DNA of 64,000 bases from Microcosmobacter mediterraneus (GCF_031846265.1 NZ_JAVRIA010000007.1:49436-113435); one strand, 5' to 3'; positions 34,523-44,475 are shown, numbered from the stretch's first letter. Program-made: numbers and translations. The notes: generated by a model not told the origin, from the letters alone.

Positions 34523-36650
34523 CTTGTTGTCCTCCAGTTTTAATTGATTCTAATACAGCAAATGATGCCTTAGTTACTGCTAAAATATCATTAAATGGTA
34601 TTGGCGCTTTACCATCTTTAAGTAAACCACCAATAAAAGCCTCTACCATTTCTTTCTGACCTTTATTTTGATTCATTAATTTTTTCTTAGAAGGCTTTCC
34701 TTTACCATAGATTTTTAACTCTTTAAAGTCATTCAATATGGCTGTCGAACCAGTTGAGTACACCTCGAAATACTCTTTTGTTAGCGATTTAGATCCATTT
34801 GCATAATACGCAATAGTGCCTGTAGACCCATTTTCAAACTTAATGATAATATTCAGCGTATCATTTAATCCATGAGCATCTGGTAGTGATTGAGCAGAAA
34901 CTTTGATAGGTAAACTTCCATTGATAAAGGTCAAATAATCTACAAAATGACAAACCTCTCCGAGTACTCGTCCTCCACCAATTTCCATATCCTGGATCCA
35001 AGTATCCTTTGGAATTGCACCAGCATTAATTCTATAAATCATAGACATTGGTCCTTCACCAAACTTTTCTTTTATTCTTTGAGTTAATGGTGAAAAACGT
35101 CTATTAAAACCCACCATCACAACTTTATCAATGTTAGCTTTTGCATCTATAATATCTTCTAATTCTGATTCTTGAAGGCAAAGAGGTTTTTCAACAAAAA
35201 CATTGATACTATTTTGAAGTGCTTTTAGTACATATGATGCATGTGAATCGTGTCTAGTGGCAACAAATAAAGTATTAGTTTTTTCACTAAATATATCCTC
35301 CTCTTTAGTAGCACAAAACTGAAAATTAAATTTCTCAGCAACACGTTTAGAAGTAGTTCCTGTATTCGTTAACACTCCTACCCTTTTTACATCGTTAGAA
35401 TTTGGAATATTTGGCAATAAATTTCCTTGTGCATAACTACCTGCTCCTATAAAAGATATGTTAAGTTTCCCTAACTGTTGTGAAGTACTTGTTATAATAG
35501 CTTTTTTGTTATGTTCCTTGTCTATATCATATTTTAAGGCTATACCTGTAAAAGGTTCTGATTTGTTAACTACTAAATCAAATGCTTTAGGTGCATCTTC
35601 AAAATTAAATTCGTGAGTAGTTAAATAATCAATATCTATACGTTCTTTTGCAATCAACTCCTGAAAGGCTTGCATATTCCTATTCTGAGTCCAACGTACA
35701 TATGGTAATGGATAATCAATCCCTTTTTCTTCGTAATTAAGATCGTAACGTCCTGGACCATAAGAACATGCCATTTTAAGTTCTAACTCTTTTCTGTACC
35801 AGTAAGGATCACGGTCAAAACCAGTAGGAACAGCGCCTAAAACCACAACTTTACCTTTTTTACGAGCTATAGCTCCAGCAAAATTTATGGGATCAAGACT
35901 TGACGTTGCAGCAGCTATTACAACTGCATCTGCTCCATAACCGTTAGTTATACTAAAAATCTGTTCTTCAGCTCCAGCAGAATTGCGAGTTAATCCTAAA
36001 TCGACTACATTGTTTTTTACAGCTTGTTTTACTGCAGCTTCAGAGACATCAACTCCAATAACAGTAACACCAGATGCTTTGAGAATAAGTGCAGCTAACT
36101 GACCGAGAAGTCCAAGACCAATAATTACGCAAGTTTCACCTAAACGTAAATCGGCTTGCCTAACACCTTGCATTGAAATGGCACCTAACGTATTATAAGC
36201 CGCATTCTTTAAATTGATATTTGAATCCAATTTTACAGCAAGATTAGTGGGTACTGATACAATCTCAGCATGATTAGCATATCCTGCTCCAGCACAAGCT
36301 ACTTTATCACCTATTTCAAATTCGGTAATACCTTCACCAACTTCGACAACTTCTCCTGCACAACTGTAGCCTAATGGTGAATAAGCATCGAGTTTTTTCA
36401 TAACAGCTCTGTAGGTTTGAATAGGCCCTTGCTTTTTTAGTGTATCCAAAACCTGTTTTACTTGTTGTGGTCGTTCTTTAGCTTTACCAATAAGACTTTT
36501 ACGTGCAGCTTGTACTGTAGATCCCTCTGTACCTGCACTAATTATAGAGTAATGATTTTTAACAACTATCATTCCCTTACTAACTTGTGGATATGGAATC
36601 TCTTGTATTACCATATCTCCTGAGCCTAATTTTTGTGTGAGTTGTTGCAT
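34506..36650 (-). CDS. Bi-domain oxidoreductase: zinc-type dehydrogenase fused to Gfo/Idh/MocA
   Basis: One 714-residue polypeptide with two Rossmann enzymes. Residues 1 to about 350 are a medium-chain dehydrogenase (GYSCAGEVVEVGEG, GDKVACAGAGYANHAE, CVIIGLGLLGQLAALILKASG). From about 390 a Gfo/Idh/MocA domain starts (LNISFIGAGSYAQGNLLPNI, FVEKPLC, MVGFNRRFSP, GEVCHFVDYLTF). Both halves probably use NAD(P) to oxidise or epimerise a sugar; the fusion suggests two steps on one substrate. It is typical of Bacteroidota and proteobacterial polysaccharide loci. It overlaps wzy by 1 bp upstream and the alpha/alpha-barrel gene by 17 bp. Confidence 0.88.
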   Translation of the reverse strand: MQQLTQKLGSGDMVIQEIPYPQVSKGMIVVKNHYSIISAGTEGSTVQAARKSLIGKAKERPQQVKQVLDTLKKQGPIQTYRAVMKKLDAYSPLGYSCAGEVVEVGEGITEFEIGDKVACAGAGYANHAEIVSVPTNLAVKLDSNINLKNAAYNTLGAISMQGVRQADLRLGETCVIIGLGLLGQLAALILKASGVTVIGVDVSEAAVKQAVKNNVVDLGLTRNSAGAEEQIFSITNGYGADAVVIAAATSSLDPINFAGAIARKKGKVVVLGAVPTGFDRDPYWYRKELELKMACSYGPGRYDLNYEEKGIDYPLPYVRWTQNRNMQAFQELIAKERIDIDYLTTHEFNFEDAPKAFDLVVNKSEPFTGIALKYDIDKEHNKKAIITSTSQQLGKLNISFIGAGSYAQGNLLPNIPNSNDVKRVGVLTNTGTTSKRVAEKFNFQFCATKEEDIFSEKTNTLFVATRHDSHASYVLKALQNSINVFVEKPLCLQESELEDIIDAKANIDKVVMVGFNRRFSPLTQRIKEKFGEGPMSMIYRINAGAIPKDTWIQDMEIGGGRVLGEVCHFVDYLTFINGSLPIKVSAQSLPDAHGLNDTLNIIIKFENGSTGTIAYYANGSKSLTKEYFEVYSTGSTAILNDFKELKIYGKGKPSKKKLMNQNKGQKEMVEAFIGGLLKDGKAPIPFNDILAVTKASFAVLESIKTGGQQVEISI

Positions 36651-37882
36651 TACGTTAAATTATATTTTGAAAATAGATTTGGGTTTAATATTAAAAGTCC
36701 AAAAATACCCCAAATTAAAATATTATAATAATAATACGTTCCTGGAACCAAACCAACACAATCTACTAAATACATTGTTAATATCATCATTGAGAAAACT
36801 CTAATTTTTTTATATACTTTGAAAATATTACTCACACTTTTTAACAAGAATAGTATTAACAATAACAATCCTAATATACCATTTACTAAAAGTATTCTAA
36901 AAAATTCATTATGTACAGGTCTGTTAATACCATCTCCAAACCATTGAAAAAAAAGTAACTGCTCATTGGCCCAAAAATTCCAATAATCTTCCCATATATA
37001 ACCTCTTCCTGCAAGAGCATATCTTGCATCTGCAACCTCTCCTGTTTGATACCCTACCTCTTTGCTAAATAATTGCTCAATATTACTCAAAACAACATCT
37101 CCAAAAACAATAAAAATTACTGAAATTCCTACTACTAAAGAAAAGAATTGTTTCAACTTAGATTTTGAAAAAATTAATAATAATATAATCCATGAGCCCA
37201 TGATAACAACCGCTGCTTTACTAAATACAGCATAAATAGAAATAAATGCTCCTGATGCCAACCCAATCATTAAACCTTTATAAAAAATTCCTTTTAAGTC
37301 AAAAATAGTTTGGTAAAGTAATAACGATAAAATAGTCATTAATCCATAAAATCGGACAGGGAAAGCATCATGATAAAACCCAACATATCTTGTTAGACCT
37401 ATGGTTTCTCTTTCATTGAAAACAATACCTGTTTGAAGTTGATAAATACTAATAATTATGGGAAATACTCCACAAACCATCATTGCAATTAAAAGTTGTT
37501 TTAATTGTTTCTTAGTATTTACTAAAAGAGGAATAATAATAAAACCCATGTAAATATTAACATTAACTATAATTATTTCAATGAAACTGATGGGTTTTAC
37601 AGTAAGAGACCATATAACACCCAAAGATAATGCTACAATATATATGTCCGCTGTTCTCAACCAAATTCTTGGTAAAAACTTCCTCTTAAATAATAAATTA
37701 AAAAATAATGCTGTGATTAAAACACCTTGGATAGAAAGCATTGAAAGTGGTCCAAATTTTATATCCCAAAAGGCATCAAAAATTGATTTCGAGGCTACAA
37801 TTAATAAGAATGCGCTAAATAGACCTTTCTTTAGCCTAACAAAAATAATAGCGCAAAGAATGAATAATGGAATTAGTATCAT
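36650..37882 (-). CDS. wzy: Wzy-like O-antigen/exopolysaccharide polymerase
   Basis: Polytopic membrane protein of 410 residues with about eleven hydrophobic spans and a long periplasmic loop between residues 255 and 320 that contains VGYQTGEVADARYALAGRGYIWEDYW and a NRPVHNEFFRILLVNGILG segment. Sequence conservation in Wzy proteins is low; the call rests on topology, the loop with the NEFF-type O-antigen ligase motif, and position between the flippase and the export genes. It would join lipid-linked repeat units in the periplasm. Its start overlaps the upstream acetyltransferase stop by 4 bp (ATGA). Confidence 0.8.
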   Translation of the reverse strand: MILIPLFILCAIIFVRLKKGLFSAFLLIVASKSIFDAFWDIKFGPLSMLSIQGVLITALFFNLLFKRKFLPRIWLRTADIYIVALSLGVIWSLTVKPISFIEIIIVNVNIYMGFIIIPLLVNTKKQLKQLLIAMMVCGVFPIIISIYQLQTGIVFNERETIGLTRYVGFYHDAFPVRFYGLMTILSLLLYQTIFDLKGIFYKGLMIGLASGAFISIYAVFSKAAVVIMGSWIILLLIFSKSKLKQFFSLVVGISVIFIVFGDVVLSNIEQLFSKEVGYQTGEVADARYALAGRGYIWEDYWNFWANEQLLFFQWFGDGINRPVHNEFFRILLVNGILGLLLLILFLLKSVSNIFKVYKKIRVFSMMILTMYLVDCVGLVPGTYYYYNILIWGIFGLLILNPNLFSKYNLT

Positions 37883-38337
37883 TTTACAGATATGTGCTTT
37901 TTAGGAAGATCTCTGTAAGGTTTATCTAACTCCTTAATAATTTTAATAGGGTTTCCTGCTGCAATAGCACCTGTAGGCACATCTTTATTGACCACAGAAC
38001 CTGCTCCTATTATGGCATGATCACCAATTGTAACATTACGCATAACCACAGTATTTACTCCAATAAAAACGTTATTACCTATGGTTACAAAACCAGTCCC
38101 ATCATCGCTAGAATCAATAACATGAGCCGCCCCATCGTGGGATAATATATAGCAACCATGAGTAATTAAACAATTATCACCAATGGTAATTTTACCTCGC
38201 CTAACATCAATTTTTGCACCTAAACTTATCATGGTGTTTTCACCTATTGAAGCACCAGAAGCTCTTAAAAAAGAAAGTTGAAAGAATCTTAATACATTTC
38301 CTAAATGATGAATAACTAATCGAACTAAACGCTTCAT
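37879..38337 (-). CDS. Hexapeptide-repeat acyltransferase
   Basis: A 152-residue left-handed beta-helix protein, likely an O- or N-acetyltransferase that decorates a sugar of the repeat unit. Hexapeptide repeats are evident: ASIGENTMISLGAKIDV, GKITIGDNCLITHG, GFVTIGNNVFIGVNTVV, VTIGDHAIIGAGSVV, then KDVPTGAIAAGNP. The conserved catalytic histidine is probably in LSHDGAAHVID. The gene sits 43 bp downstream of a GT4 gene and overlaps wzy by 4 bp. The acceptor cannot be predicted. Confidence 0.88.
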   Translation of the reverse strand: MKRLVRLVIHHLGNVLRFFQLSFLRASGASIGENTMISLGAKIDVRRGKITIGDNCLITHGCYILSHDGAAHVIDSSDDGTGFVTIGNNVFIGVNTVVMRNVTIGDHAIIGAGSVVNKDVPTGAIAAGNPIKIIKELDKPYRDLPKKHISVK

Positions 38338-38380
38338 TGTAGTAATAATGATTGATTTTTAGCCAAAAATAATGATAATA

Positions 38381-39547
38381 TTATGCTTTTATCGTATTAT
38401 CTAAAATTGCTTTGAACTGATTAATAATATGTTTTATCGAAAAACTAGTTTCTACATAAGATCTATTGGTTTTACCTATTTCTATCAACGCTTTATTGTT
38501 TGATAACAAATTTAACAATGCTGTTCTCATGCCTTCTAAATCCCCTGGAATAAAACTATAACCATGCTTACCATCTTCTAAAACCTCTTTATGCGCTCCA
38601 ACTGGTGTAAATATAAGTGGCTTACCAACTGCCATAGCTTCAAGTAAAGATCTTGAAAAACCTTCTGAGTAAGATGCAGTTAAAAACAATTGAGAACTCA
38701 TAAAATGATTTAATTTTTCTTCCCCTTCAATTATCCCTAGGTTTTTATAATTGTTTTGAAATCCTTTGCTCAAAAGAATCTCTTCAGCTTCATAAGGATC
38801 CTCATAAACTATCTTGTCTCCTGTGACTTGATTAAAAAAGACACCGCGCTCTCCTCTTCTCATATCTCCTGCAAAATAAAATTTCACATAAGGGTGTTGT
38901 TTCACAATTTCAGGAATAACCTTTAAAATATCTGTAAATCCTTTAGCTTTTGTCATATGACCAACAACAAGAATCTTTCCCGCTTCAACATCTTCTATAC
39001 TACTATTAGAAAATTCATTAATATCCATGGCTTGATAAAGTGTCTTTACCTGCTTTTTTTGTATAAAAGGATAAAATTGATCATTTAAATAGTTGGCTTG
39101 CACAATTGCTGTATTAACTTGTTTTAGTGAAAAGCCTATTATTTTTTTTGTTATAGGATGAAATTGTGAAAAATTTAATTTAAAATGGCTTCCTCTTAGG
39201 TGGATGACTACTTTAGCTTTAAATAATTTTGATATTAGGATAGTCCACACGTCTCTTCCTAACCAGCCTATTTGCGTAGGAGTAATAGGATAATAAACTA
39301 ATTTTGGCCTTTTCTTTATTAATAGTAATACCAGTTTAATAAAATATTTGAAAAAATTAAGAATCATCCCAATTCCAAATTTTCCTTTATTTTTATTATT
39401 ACTCCTGAAGTTAGTTTTTAAAAAAGAGATGTCAAACGATTCATTAAGAGATTTAGATTCCAAAAATTGCTGCATGCTCAGTTCTGGTCCAGAATATGGA
39501 GGAGGTGTTGGTCCAATAAAAAGCAGTTTATGTTTTTTATTACTCAT
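38381..39547 (-). CDS. Glycosyltransferase family 4
   Basis: A 388-residue GT-B fold, retaining transferase. N-terminal glycine-rich loop is FIGPTPPPYSGPELSMQQFL; the middle has IHLRGSHFKLNF; the C-terminal nucleotide-binding half shows ILVVGHMTKAKGFTDILKVIPE and the EX7E motif in SEGFSRSLLEAMAVGKPLIF, GAHKEVLEDGKHGY. The donor sugar is unknown. It overlaps the upstream GT4 gene by 8 bp, as expected for a single polycistronic message. Confidence 0.92.
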   Translation of the reverse strand: MSNKKHKLLFIGPTPPPYSGPELSMQQFLESKSLNESFDISFLKTNFRSNNKNKGKFGIGMILNFFKYFIKLVLLLIKKRPKLVYYPITPTQIGWLGRDVWTILISKLFKAKVVIHLRGSHFKLNFSQFHPITKKIIGFSLKQVNTAIVQANYLNDQFYPFIQKKQVKTLYQAMDINEFSNSSIEDVEAGKILVVGHMTKAKGFTDILKVIPEIVKQHPYVKFYFAGDMRRGERGVFFNQVTGDKIVYEDPYEAEEILLSKGFQNNYKNLGIIEGEEKLNHFMSSQLFLTASYSEGFSRSLLEAMAVGKPLIFTPVGAHKEVLEDGKHGYSFIPGDLEGMRTALLNLLSNNKALIEIGKTNRSYVETSFSIKHIINQFKAILDNTIKA

Positions 39548-40643
39548 GTAACAGGTTTTGTTTCATTTGGTCTACCCAGTTCTCAATAGAGAGGTCATTA
39601 CCCTTTTCTTTTGCACTGTCGCAAAATAACTCTAGAACATCTCTGTTTAAAATCAGGTCTTTTATTAGATTTATATTAGATTCAAAATCACCATCAAGAA
39701 TATACCCGTTTTTTCCATTATCTATATAATCTACTTCTGGAGCATGTCTAGGTCCTGCTAATGTAACATATGGTCTACCATAAGCAAATGCGTGATTTAC
39801 AGACAAGCCTGAATGACCTGGTATAAAAACTAAAGAAGATCTCTTCATAATTGGAGCTATTTTAGATTCATCTACTATAGTTCCATGCAAATTAATATTA
39901 GGTTCTAGCTCTAAAGCACTTTTAACAATCTTAACTTCTGGACCATCTCCAATTATATCTAGAGAAAGTTCCGGTATACTTTCTTTAAGTTTCTGGTAAT
40001 AACTAATTAAATCTGATAATCTTTTAGAAGGTATTAATCTCCCTATAAAAAGAATATACAATTTATCTTTTGAAGGTAAAGTATAATTATAATACTTATC
40101 TATCTCCAGGGTATCTATTGTATTATTTGCCCAAAATGCTTTGTCTTTTATTATAAGCTTTTCACTTAAAGCCCATTCATAACTTTGCTTGGTGTAGAAA
40201 ATAACTCTATCTAATTTTTTAAAATAGAATTTAGTTAGCCACTTATCTAAATACGTAATTCTACCTCCTTTAGATTTAAGTATTGGATGATTATAAGAAA
40301 AGAGTTTAAAATTACTCCTATTGTTTCTAAATTTCAATAAAAAAAGAAAAAGAGGTAAGTTTTTTTTCTCAGCAGGAATCATTACCCAATCAAACTCACT
40401 TAAATGTTTTTTTAGAAATAATTTAACCTTTTTAGATTTCCCAAAATCTTTTTTTAAAACCTGTAAACTAAAATGCTTAAACACACTGTCCTGGTTGAAT
40501 TCCACATCTCCTTTTCCCAGTCTACCACTACCAGACAACACAGTAACTTCTAACTCACTCTCACTAGCTAAATAATTTAAGAACTTGGCTTTATAGTGAT
40601 TTAGGTTAGGAGATAACCATAGAATTTTCAGTGCAATTTTCAT
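39540..40643 (-). CDS. Glycosyltransferase family 4
   Basis: A 367-residue cytoplasmic GT-B transferase. Recognisable segments are LWLSPNLNHYKAKFLNYLA, LYILFIGRLIPSKRLSDLISYY (start of the donor domain), LDIIGDGPEVKIVKSALE and GLSVNHAFAYGRPYVTLAGP. The usual first glutamate of the EX7E motif is replaced (SGLSVNHAFA), so donor recognition or catalysis may differ from its neighbours. Starts 4 bp after the end of the upstream sulfotransferase gene. Confidence 0.88.
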   Translation of the reverse strand: MKIALKILWLSPNLNHYKAKFLNYLASESELEVTVLSGSGRLGKGDVEFNQDSVFKHFSLQVLKKDFGKSKKVKLFLKKHLSEFDWVMIPAEKKNLPLFLFLLKFRNNRSNFKLFSYNHPILKSKGGRITYLDKWLTKFYFKKLDRVIFYTKQSYEWALSEKLIIKDKAFWANNTIDTLEIDKYYNYTLPSKDKLYILFIGRLIPSKRLSDLISYYQKLKESIPELSLDIIGDGPEVKIVKSALELEPNINLHGTIVDESKIAPIMKRSSLVFIPGHSGLSVNHAFAYGRPYVTLAGPRHAPEVDYIDNGKNGYILDGDFESNINLIKDLILNRDVLELFCDSAKEKGNDLSIENWVDQMKQNLLHE

Positions 40644-40647
40644 GTTT

Positions 40648-41478
40648 TCAATCTAAAACATCTATGTTAAATTCATTAATCATTTTATTATTATCATCTG
40701 TAAATTGTAGTAGAAGCTTTTCTCTATTTTCGCTATTCAATTTCCAAAGTTGGCTATCAATTTTATCTTTATCCTTAGTTAAGGATCTTATTAGGATATA
40801 CTTATATTTTTGAGGTATATGCTTTACAATCGCTTTTAAAAGTCTAAATTTTCTTAGATTTTGATATAATCCTGTATTTGTAACTCTTCTATCTCCATAT
40901 TTAACTGATAAGTTTTTAAAATTGATTTTTTTTGTATTTAAAAAAGTACAAACATCATCTAAAACCTTCTCTGGATTGGTTTTCAAATCTTTTGTCTTTA
41001 CTATTTTGATTTGATTTTTACCAAAATACTTTAGATACTCTTTAATTTGGTGGTAATACATAGAAGATAATACTAAATCCTCTGGTAGGTTAGTATTAAT
41101 CCCTTCTTTATTTCCAGTATCGTTAATATATTGTCTATAATTAGTTTCTAACCTATCTATAGGATGTCTTAAGATACATATTAGCTTTGCTTTGGGGTAA
41201 GAGTTGAAAATGTTTTTAGGTACATCTTTATGTAAATGACACTTAAAATAAGTTGGAGAGGCTTCTAAATACAAGTTGGTTTTATCAAAACTATTTGGTT
41301 CCCAAAATGATTGATAAAAGTTAAGTCCTTTATCAAATTTTGTGGAAAAAAAATGAGTTTCTGTTTTTTGTGTTGATATAACCTCTGGTAATTGAGACAA
41401 GTGCTTAAATAAACTTGTGGTGCCAGATTTCATTGCACCTATTATAATTATCAAATTTTCACCATCTGGTTTTATCAT
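40648..41478 (-). CDS. Sulfotransferase
   Basis: PAPS-dependent carbohydrate sulfotransferase of 276 residues. The 5'-phosphosulfate loop is IIGAMKSGTTSLFKHLSQL near residue 15; the 3'-phosphate site is LICILRHPIDRLETNYRQY. These two, with EASPTYFKCH between, match the heparan-type bacterial and eukaryotic sulfotransferase domain. It should sulfate a sugar of the polymer in the cytoplasm, or a lipid-linked intermediate. It is one of four sulfotransferases in the cluster; the PAPS-making enzymes are not in the window. Confidence 0.9.
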   Translation of the reverse strand: MIKPDGENLIIIIGAMKSGTTSLFKHLSQLPEVISTQKTETHFFSTKFDKGLNFYQSFWEPNSFDKTNLYLEASPTYFKCHLHKDVPKNIFNSYPKAKLICILRHPIDRLETNYRQYINDTGNKEGINTNLPEDLVLSSMYYHQIKEYLKYFGKNQIKIVKTKDLKTNPEKVLDDVCTFLNTKKINFKNLSVKYGDRRVTNTGLYQNLRKFRLLKAIVKHIPQKYKYILIRSLTKDKDKIDSQLWKLNSENREKLLLQFTDDNNKMINEFNIDVLD

Positions 41479-41490
41479 AATTAGTATATA

Positions 41491-42495
41491 TTATTTAACT
41501 AAATCTTTTATTAATGATGACCACTCATTTTCAAAATAGTCTAAATTTAACTGTGACGCATAATTCCAACCAAAATTAACCAACTCCGAATGATTTTTTA
41601 TTGTTTTATCTATTGCTTTTGGTAAATTTCTGATGTCTTTTACAATAGTCTGATTTGATTTTTTTAAAAGCTCCATCATTCCTCCAGAACCCGAACCAAT
41701 CACTGGAGTCTTTGCTAACAGTGCCTCGTGAGCAATTCTGTTCCAACCCTCTATCATTGTAGACATGCAAAGAACCACATCACATGAGGCTAAAAAAAGA
41801 GGGAATTCTTCATCATTAAAAAAAACTGTTTTAATACCTAAATCATTTGGATGTTTTGATGTTGCAATACAATTATACTGGCTTTTATCAATAACTTTTA
41901 AGATAGATTCTACACCTTTACCTTTTGTTAATGGTCCTAAATAAAGTATTGGTTTACCATTATTTAAAAGGTTCTTATCCTTAAAATCATCTATCTCTAT
42001 TTTAGAAAAATTATAATTGTTTACATCAAAAGCATTATAAATTACTCTTACGTTTTGTATTCCATGATCATTTAAAAACGTTTTCCAAATATTAGATACC
42101 ACAATTACAACATCCATGCTTTTTAAATGCTTAAGAAGTTGTTTGTAAAATATTTTGGAAGCAAAATTTTTATTTAAAATGGCATCATCTAAATGATGCA
42201 CTATAGATATGTTCTTTTTCTTAGAGTTAAACTTTCCTAGAGCTACAACATAAGGATCTATAATGCAAATATCTCCTTTTATTTCGTGCACATGATGTTT
42301 AAAGTAGTATTTAAATATATTAGTGTTTTTAATAAAAAAAGGATTGATTGAAACTTGGTATGACTTTTTAAGCAGTTTATAAGCTTCTATCTCATATAGT
42401 CTTCCTCCTCTGAGTTGAGCATTAGATTTCTCTTTAATAAAATCGTACATTACTGAAGATTTCGTAAGCCATTCTATGTGATGCTTAGATATCAT
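41491..42495 (-). CDS. Glycosyltransferase family 4
   Basis: GT-B fold transferase of 334 residues from the ATG at 42495 (MISKHHIEWL). A GTG at 42522 would add nine residues but lies deeper within the upstream gene; the ATG overlaps it by 11 bp only. Donor-domain motifs are KPILYLGPLTKGKGVESIL and the EX7E motif in MIEGWNRIAHEALLAKTPVI, followed by GSGGMMELL. The N-terminal part lacks the usual glycine-rich loop and instead starts with an acidic/basic stretch. Donor sugar unknown. Confidence 0.85.
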   Translation of the reverse strand: MISKHHIEWLTKSSVMYDFIKEKSNAQLRGGRLYEIEAYKLLKKSYQVSINPFFIKNTNIFKYYFKHHVHEIKGDICIIDPYVVALGKFNSKKKNISIVHHLDDAILNKNFASKIFYKQLLKHLKSMDVVIVVSNIWKTFLNDHGIQNVRVIYNAFDVNNYNFSKIEIDDFKDKNLLNNGKPILYLGPLTKGKGVESILKVIDKSQYNCIATSKHPNDLGIKTVFFNDEEFPLFLASCDVVLCMSTMIEGWNRIAHEALLAKTPVIGSGSGGMMELLKKSNQTIVKDIRNLPKAIDKTIKNHSELVNFGWNYASQLNLDYFENEWSSLIKDLVK

Positions 42496-43264
42496 ATCCA
42501 CATTTTTGAGCTGTTTCTCCACAAATAGTTTTAAAGCGTATTTTCATATCTGGAGACCATTGTTCAAAATCTCCAATGTCTTCTATTTTAATAGATTTGA
42601 ATGTAACTAATAGTTTTAATCGTTTTCTAAATAGTGCATACTTAGACGTGTTTTTTGGTTTTGCAATCTCCATTTGCCAGGCTTTTTTTGAAATCTCAGG
42701 AATTTCAATGTACCTGCACATTTCTGCAAAAACATCGTAATTAGCTATTAAATCTTCAAATCTAAAACATTGGTCAACGTCATTTAGCAACATATTATTT
42801 GTATGTGTCCAATACCAACAAATTTTATCAAACCTATCCATATTTTTCCATTGCTTGGAAAACTTATCATCATTTTTTGGAATAATCTCTAAATGAGAAC
42901 TTCCGTCTTTATATACATTTCTTGAGTAAATTGATGGCACTACTTTTCTAGGATCTCTAACCACATGTACAATCTTAGCATTCAATGATTTTTTTAACCA
43001 TTGGGTATTATATCTTAGTAGTGAATTAACCTCTCCATAAATCGCAAAGTCATTTAAAGATACTTTACTATTTATTAGCCTAAACCTCTCACTTAATCTA
43101 TCTTTTAGTGTCATAAGATCATTTGAATAGTAAGCTAGTGGCAAATTCGCATAATCTTGTCTGTATGGTTCATGAAAGCATTTTACTCCTTGAGCCTTAT
43201 TTAACAAATTTGCAAAAAATGCGGTTCCAGATCTCCCTATAGAAGTTATAAAAAAATATTTCAT
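42485..43264 (-). CDS. Sulfotransferase
   Basis: A 259-residue sulfotransferase. PAPS loop FFITSIGRSGTAFFANLLN begins at residue 3 and the 3'-phosphate motif is IVHVVRDPRKVVPSIYSRN. Trp-rich middle (QWKNMDRFDKICWYWTHTN) and FRFEDLI are family features. It belongs to a different subgroup from the other three in this cluster, judged by its PAPS-loop sequence (SIGRSGT against AMKSGT, NARSGS and LHKTGT). The ATG overlaps the upstream GT4 stop (ATGA), so it is translationally coupled. Confidence 0.88.
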   Translation of the reverse strand: MKYFFITSIGRSGTAFFANLLNKAQGVKCFHEPYRQDYANLPLAYYSNDLMTLKDRLSERFRLINSKVSLNDFAIYGEVNSLLRYNTQWLKKSLNAKIVHVVRDPRKVVPSIYSRNVYKDGSSHLEIIPKNDDKFSKQWKNMDRFDKICWYWTHTNNMLLNDVDQCFRFEDLIANYDVFAEMCRYIEIPEISKKAWQMEIAKPKNTSKYALFRKRLKLLVTFKSIKIEDIGDFEQWSPDMKIRFKTICGETAQKCGYDI

Positions 43265-44424
43265 GTTTGTGCTTTGATGGTATTTAGAAAGTGATTTGTC
43301 ATTTTCTCCACTGTATGGTTATTTAAAGCATAAGTATATACATTTTGAGACATTTTTGAATAAACATCGTTGTTTGAGAAAAGATATGTGATTTCTGCTC
43401 TAGCTTCTATTTCATGTTTAACTATTAAACCTAATTGATGCTCTTCTACAATATTATCTGGATCAAAGCCAAAGGTTAACACTGGAACACCTCTAAGCCA
43501 ACTCTGAATAAATGTATTTGGAAAACCATCTCCAGAAGGCGATGATGTATTTATAAATAAACTTGCCTTATTAAAATAATGTAACGCTTCTTCAAAACTC
43601 AAATGACCTGTTAAGGTTAGATTTTTTGGCTTATTAATTAATAAATTTTTTAAATGGTTTTTATCGGCATGGTTTCCAATCATAATAAAATTACAGTCTG
43701 TATGCTGCATTAATTCTGCTAATTTTAAGAATAGTTCAGGTCTTTTATGCTTACCAAAATTAGCACACCATAGTATTATTTTACTACTAAATCTATGTTT
43801 TACTTTGTTGATGATACTGTCTTCGATTGGATAATGCCCAGAAATCATTTGATGTGTATCTATACCAAAATTCTTAAGTATTTCGATTTTTTGATAGTTA
43901 TTTTGAGAAAAACCTAAATCGACACCTTTCATTCCATGATTTCTTAATTTGTCTTCTAATAGACAATTAAGATAATATACTATATATTTAAATAACCCTG
44001 TACTTCTTATGGTGTTTTTAGTGATAAATCGCTTTTTATAAAAGTCTCTTAAAGGAGATAGATTATCTGTACAAATCCAAATTAATTTAGCATTAGTTTT
44101 CTTTTTATAAAGGTAAGATCCAAATAATACAGGTGACGAGTTTCTTTGTATTATTATATCTGGTTTGGTTATTTTTAATTTATTTCTGTAATTAAGATAA
44201 TTGGTCCAGCTAAATTTTCTACTGGGTTTAATCCAGTGGATTTTTACACCATTAACAACACTATTGGTATTAATGTTAGTTTTAGTTATTGTTTGACAAA
44301 TATATTGCACTTCATATCCTCGTTTTACTAGCTCTTCAGCAAGATAACTCGCCTGTACTTCTGCACCACCAGTTCGCTCAGAAATATGCCAAAGCATTAC
44401 AAAGGTTACTCTACAAAATTGCAT
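43261..44424 (-). CDS. Glycosyltransferase family 4
   Basis: A 387-residue GT-B transferase. The N-terminal loop is SERTGGAEVQASYLAEELVKRG, as in many GT4 enzymes; the donor half has IILWCANFGKHKRPELFLKLAEL, FIMIGNHADKNHL and SGDGFPNTFIQSWLRGVPVLTF. The first acid of the EX7E motif appears replaced by Asp (GDGFPNT) and the second by a different residue, a variant I have seen in other GT4 groups. It is the fourth GT4 enzyme of the cluster. The stop overlaps the ATG of the next sulfotransferase. Confidence 0.88.
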   Translation of the reverse strand: MQFCRVTFVMLWHISERTGGAEVQASYLAEELVKRGYEVQYICQTITKTNINTNSVVNGVKIHWIKPSRKFSWTNYLNYRNKLKITKPDIIIQRNSSPVLFGSYLYKKKTNAKLIWICTDNLSPLRDFYKKRFITKNTIRSTGLFKYIVYYLNCLLEDKLRNHGMKGVDLGFSQNNYQKIEILKNFGIDTHQMISGHYPIEDSIINKVKHRFSSKIILWCANFGKHKRPELFLKLAELMQHTDCNFIMIGNHADKNHLKNLLINKPKNLTLTGHLSFEEALHYFNKASLFINTSSPSGDGFPNTFIQSWLRGVPVLTFGFDPDNIVEEHQLGLIVKHEIEARAEITYLFSNNDVYSKMSQNVYTYALNNHTVEKMTNHFLNTIKAQT

Positions 44425-44475
44425 ATTCTAGCCATTAATCATTATGAAATATTCTACCATTTACAATAATATTTC

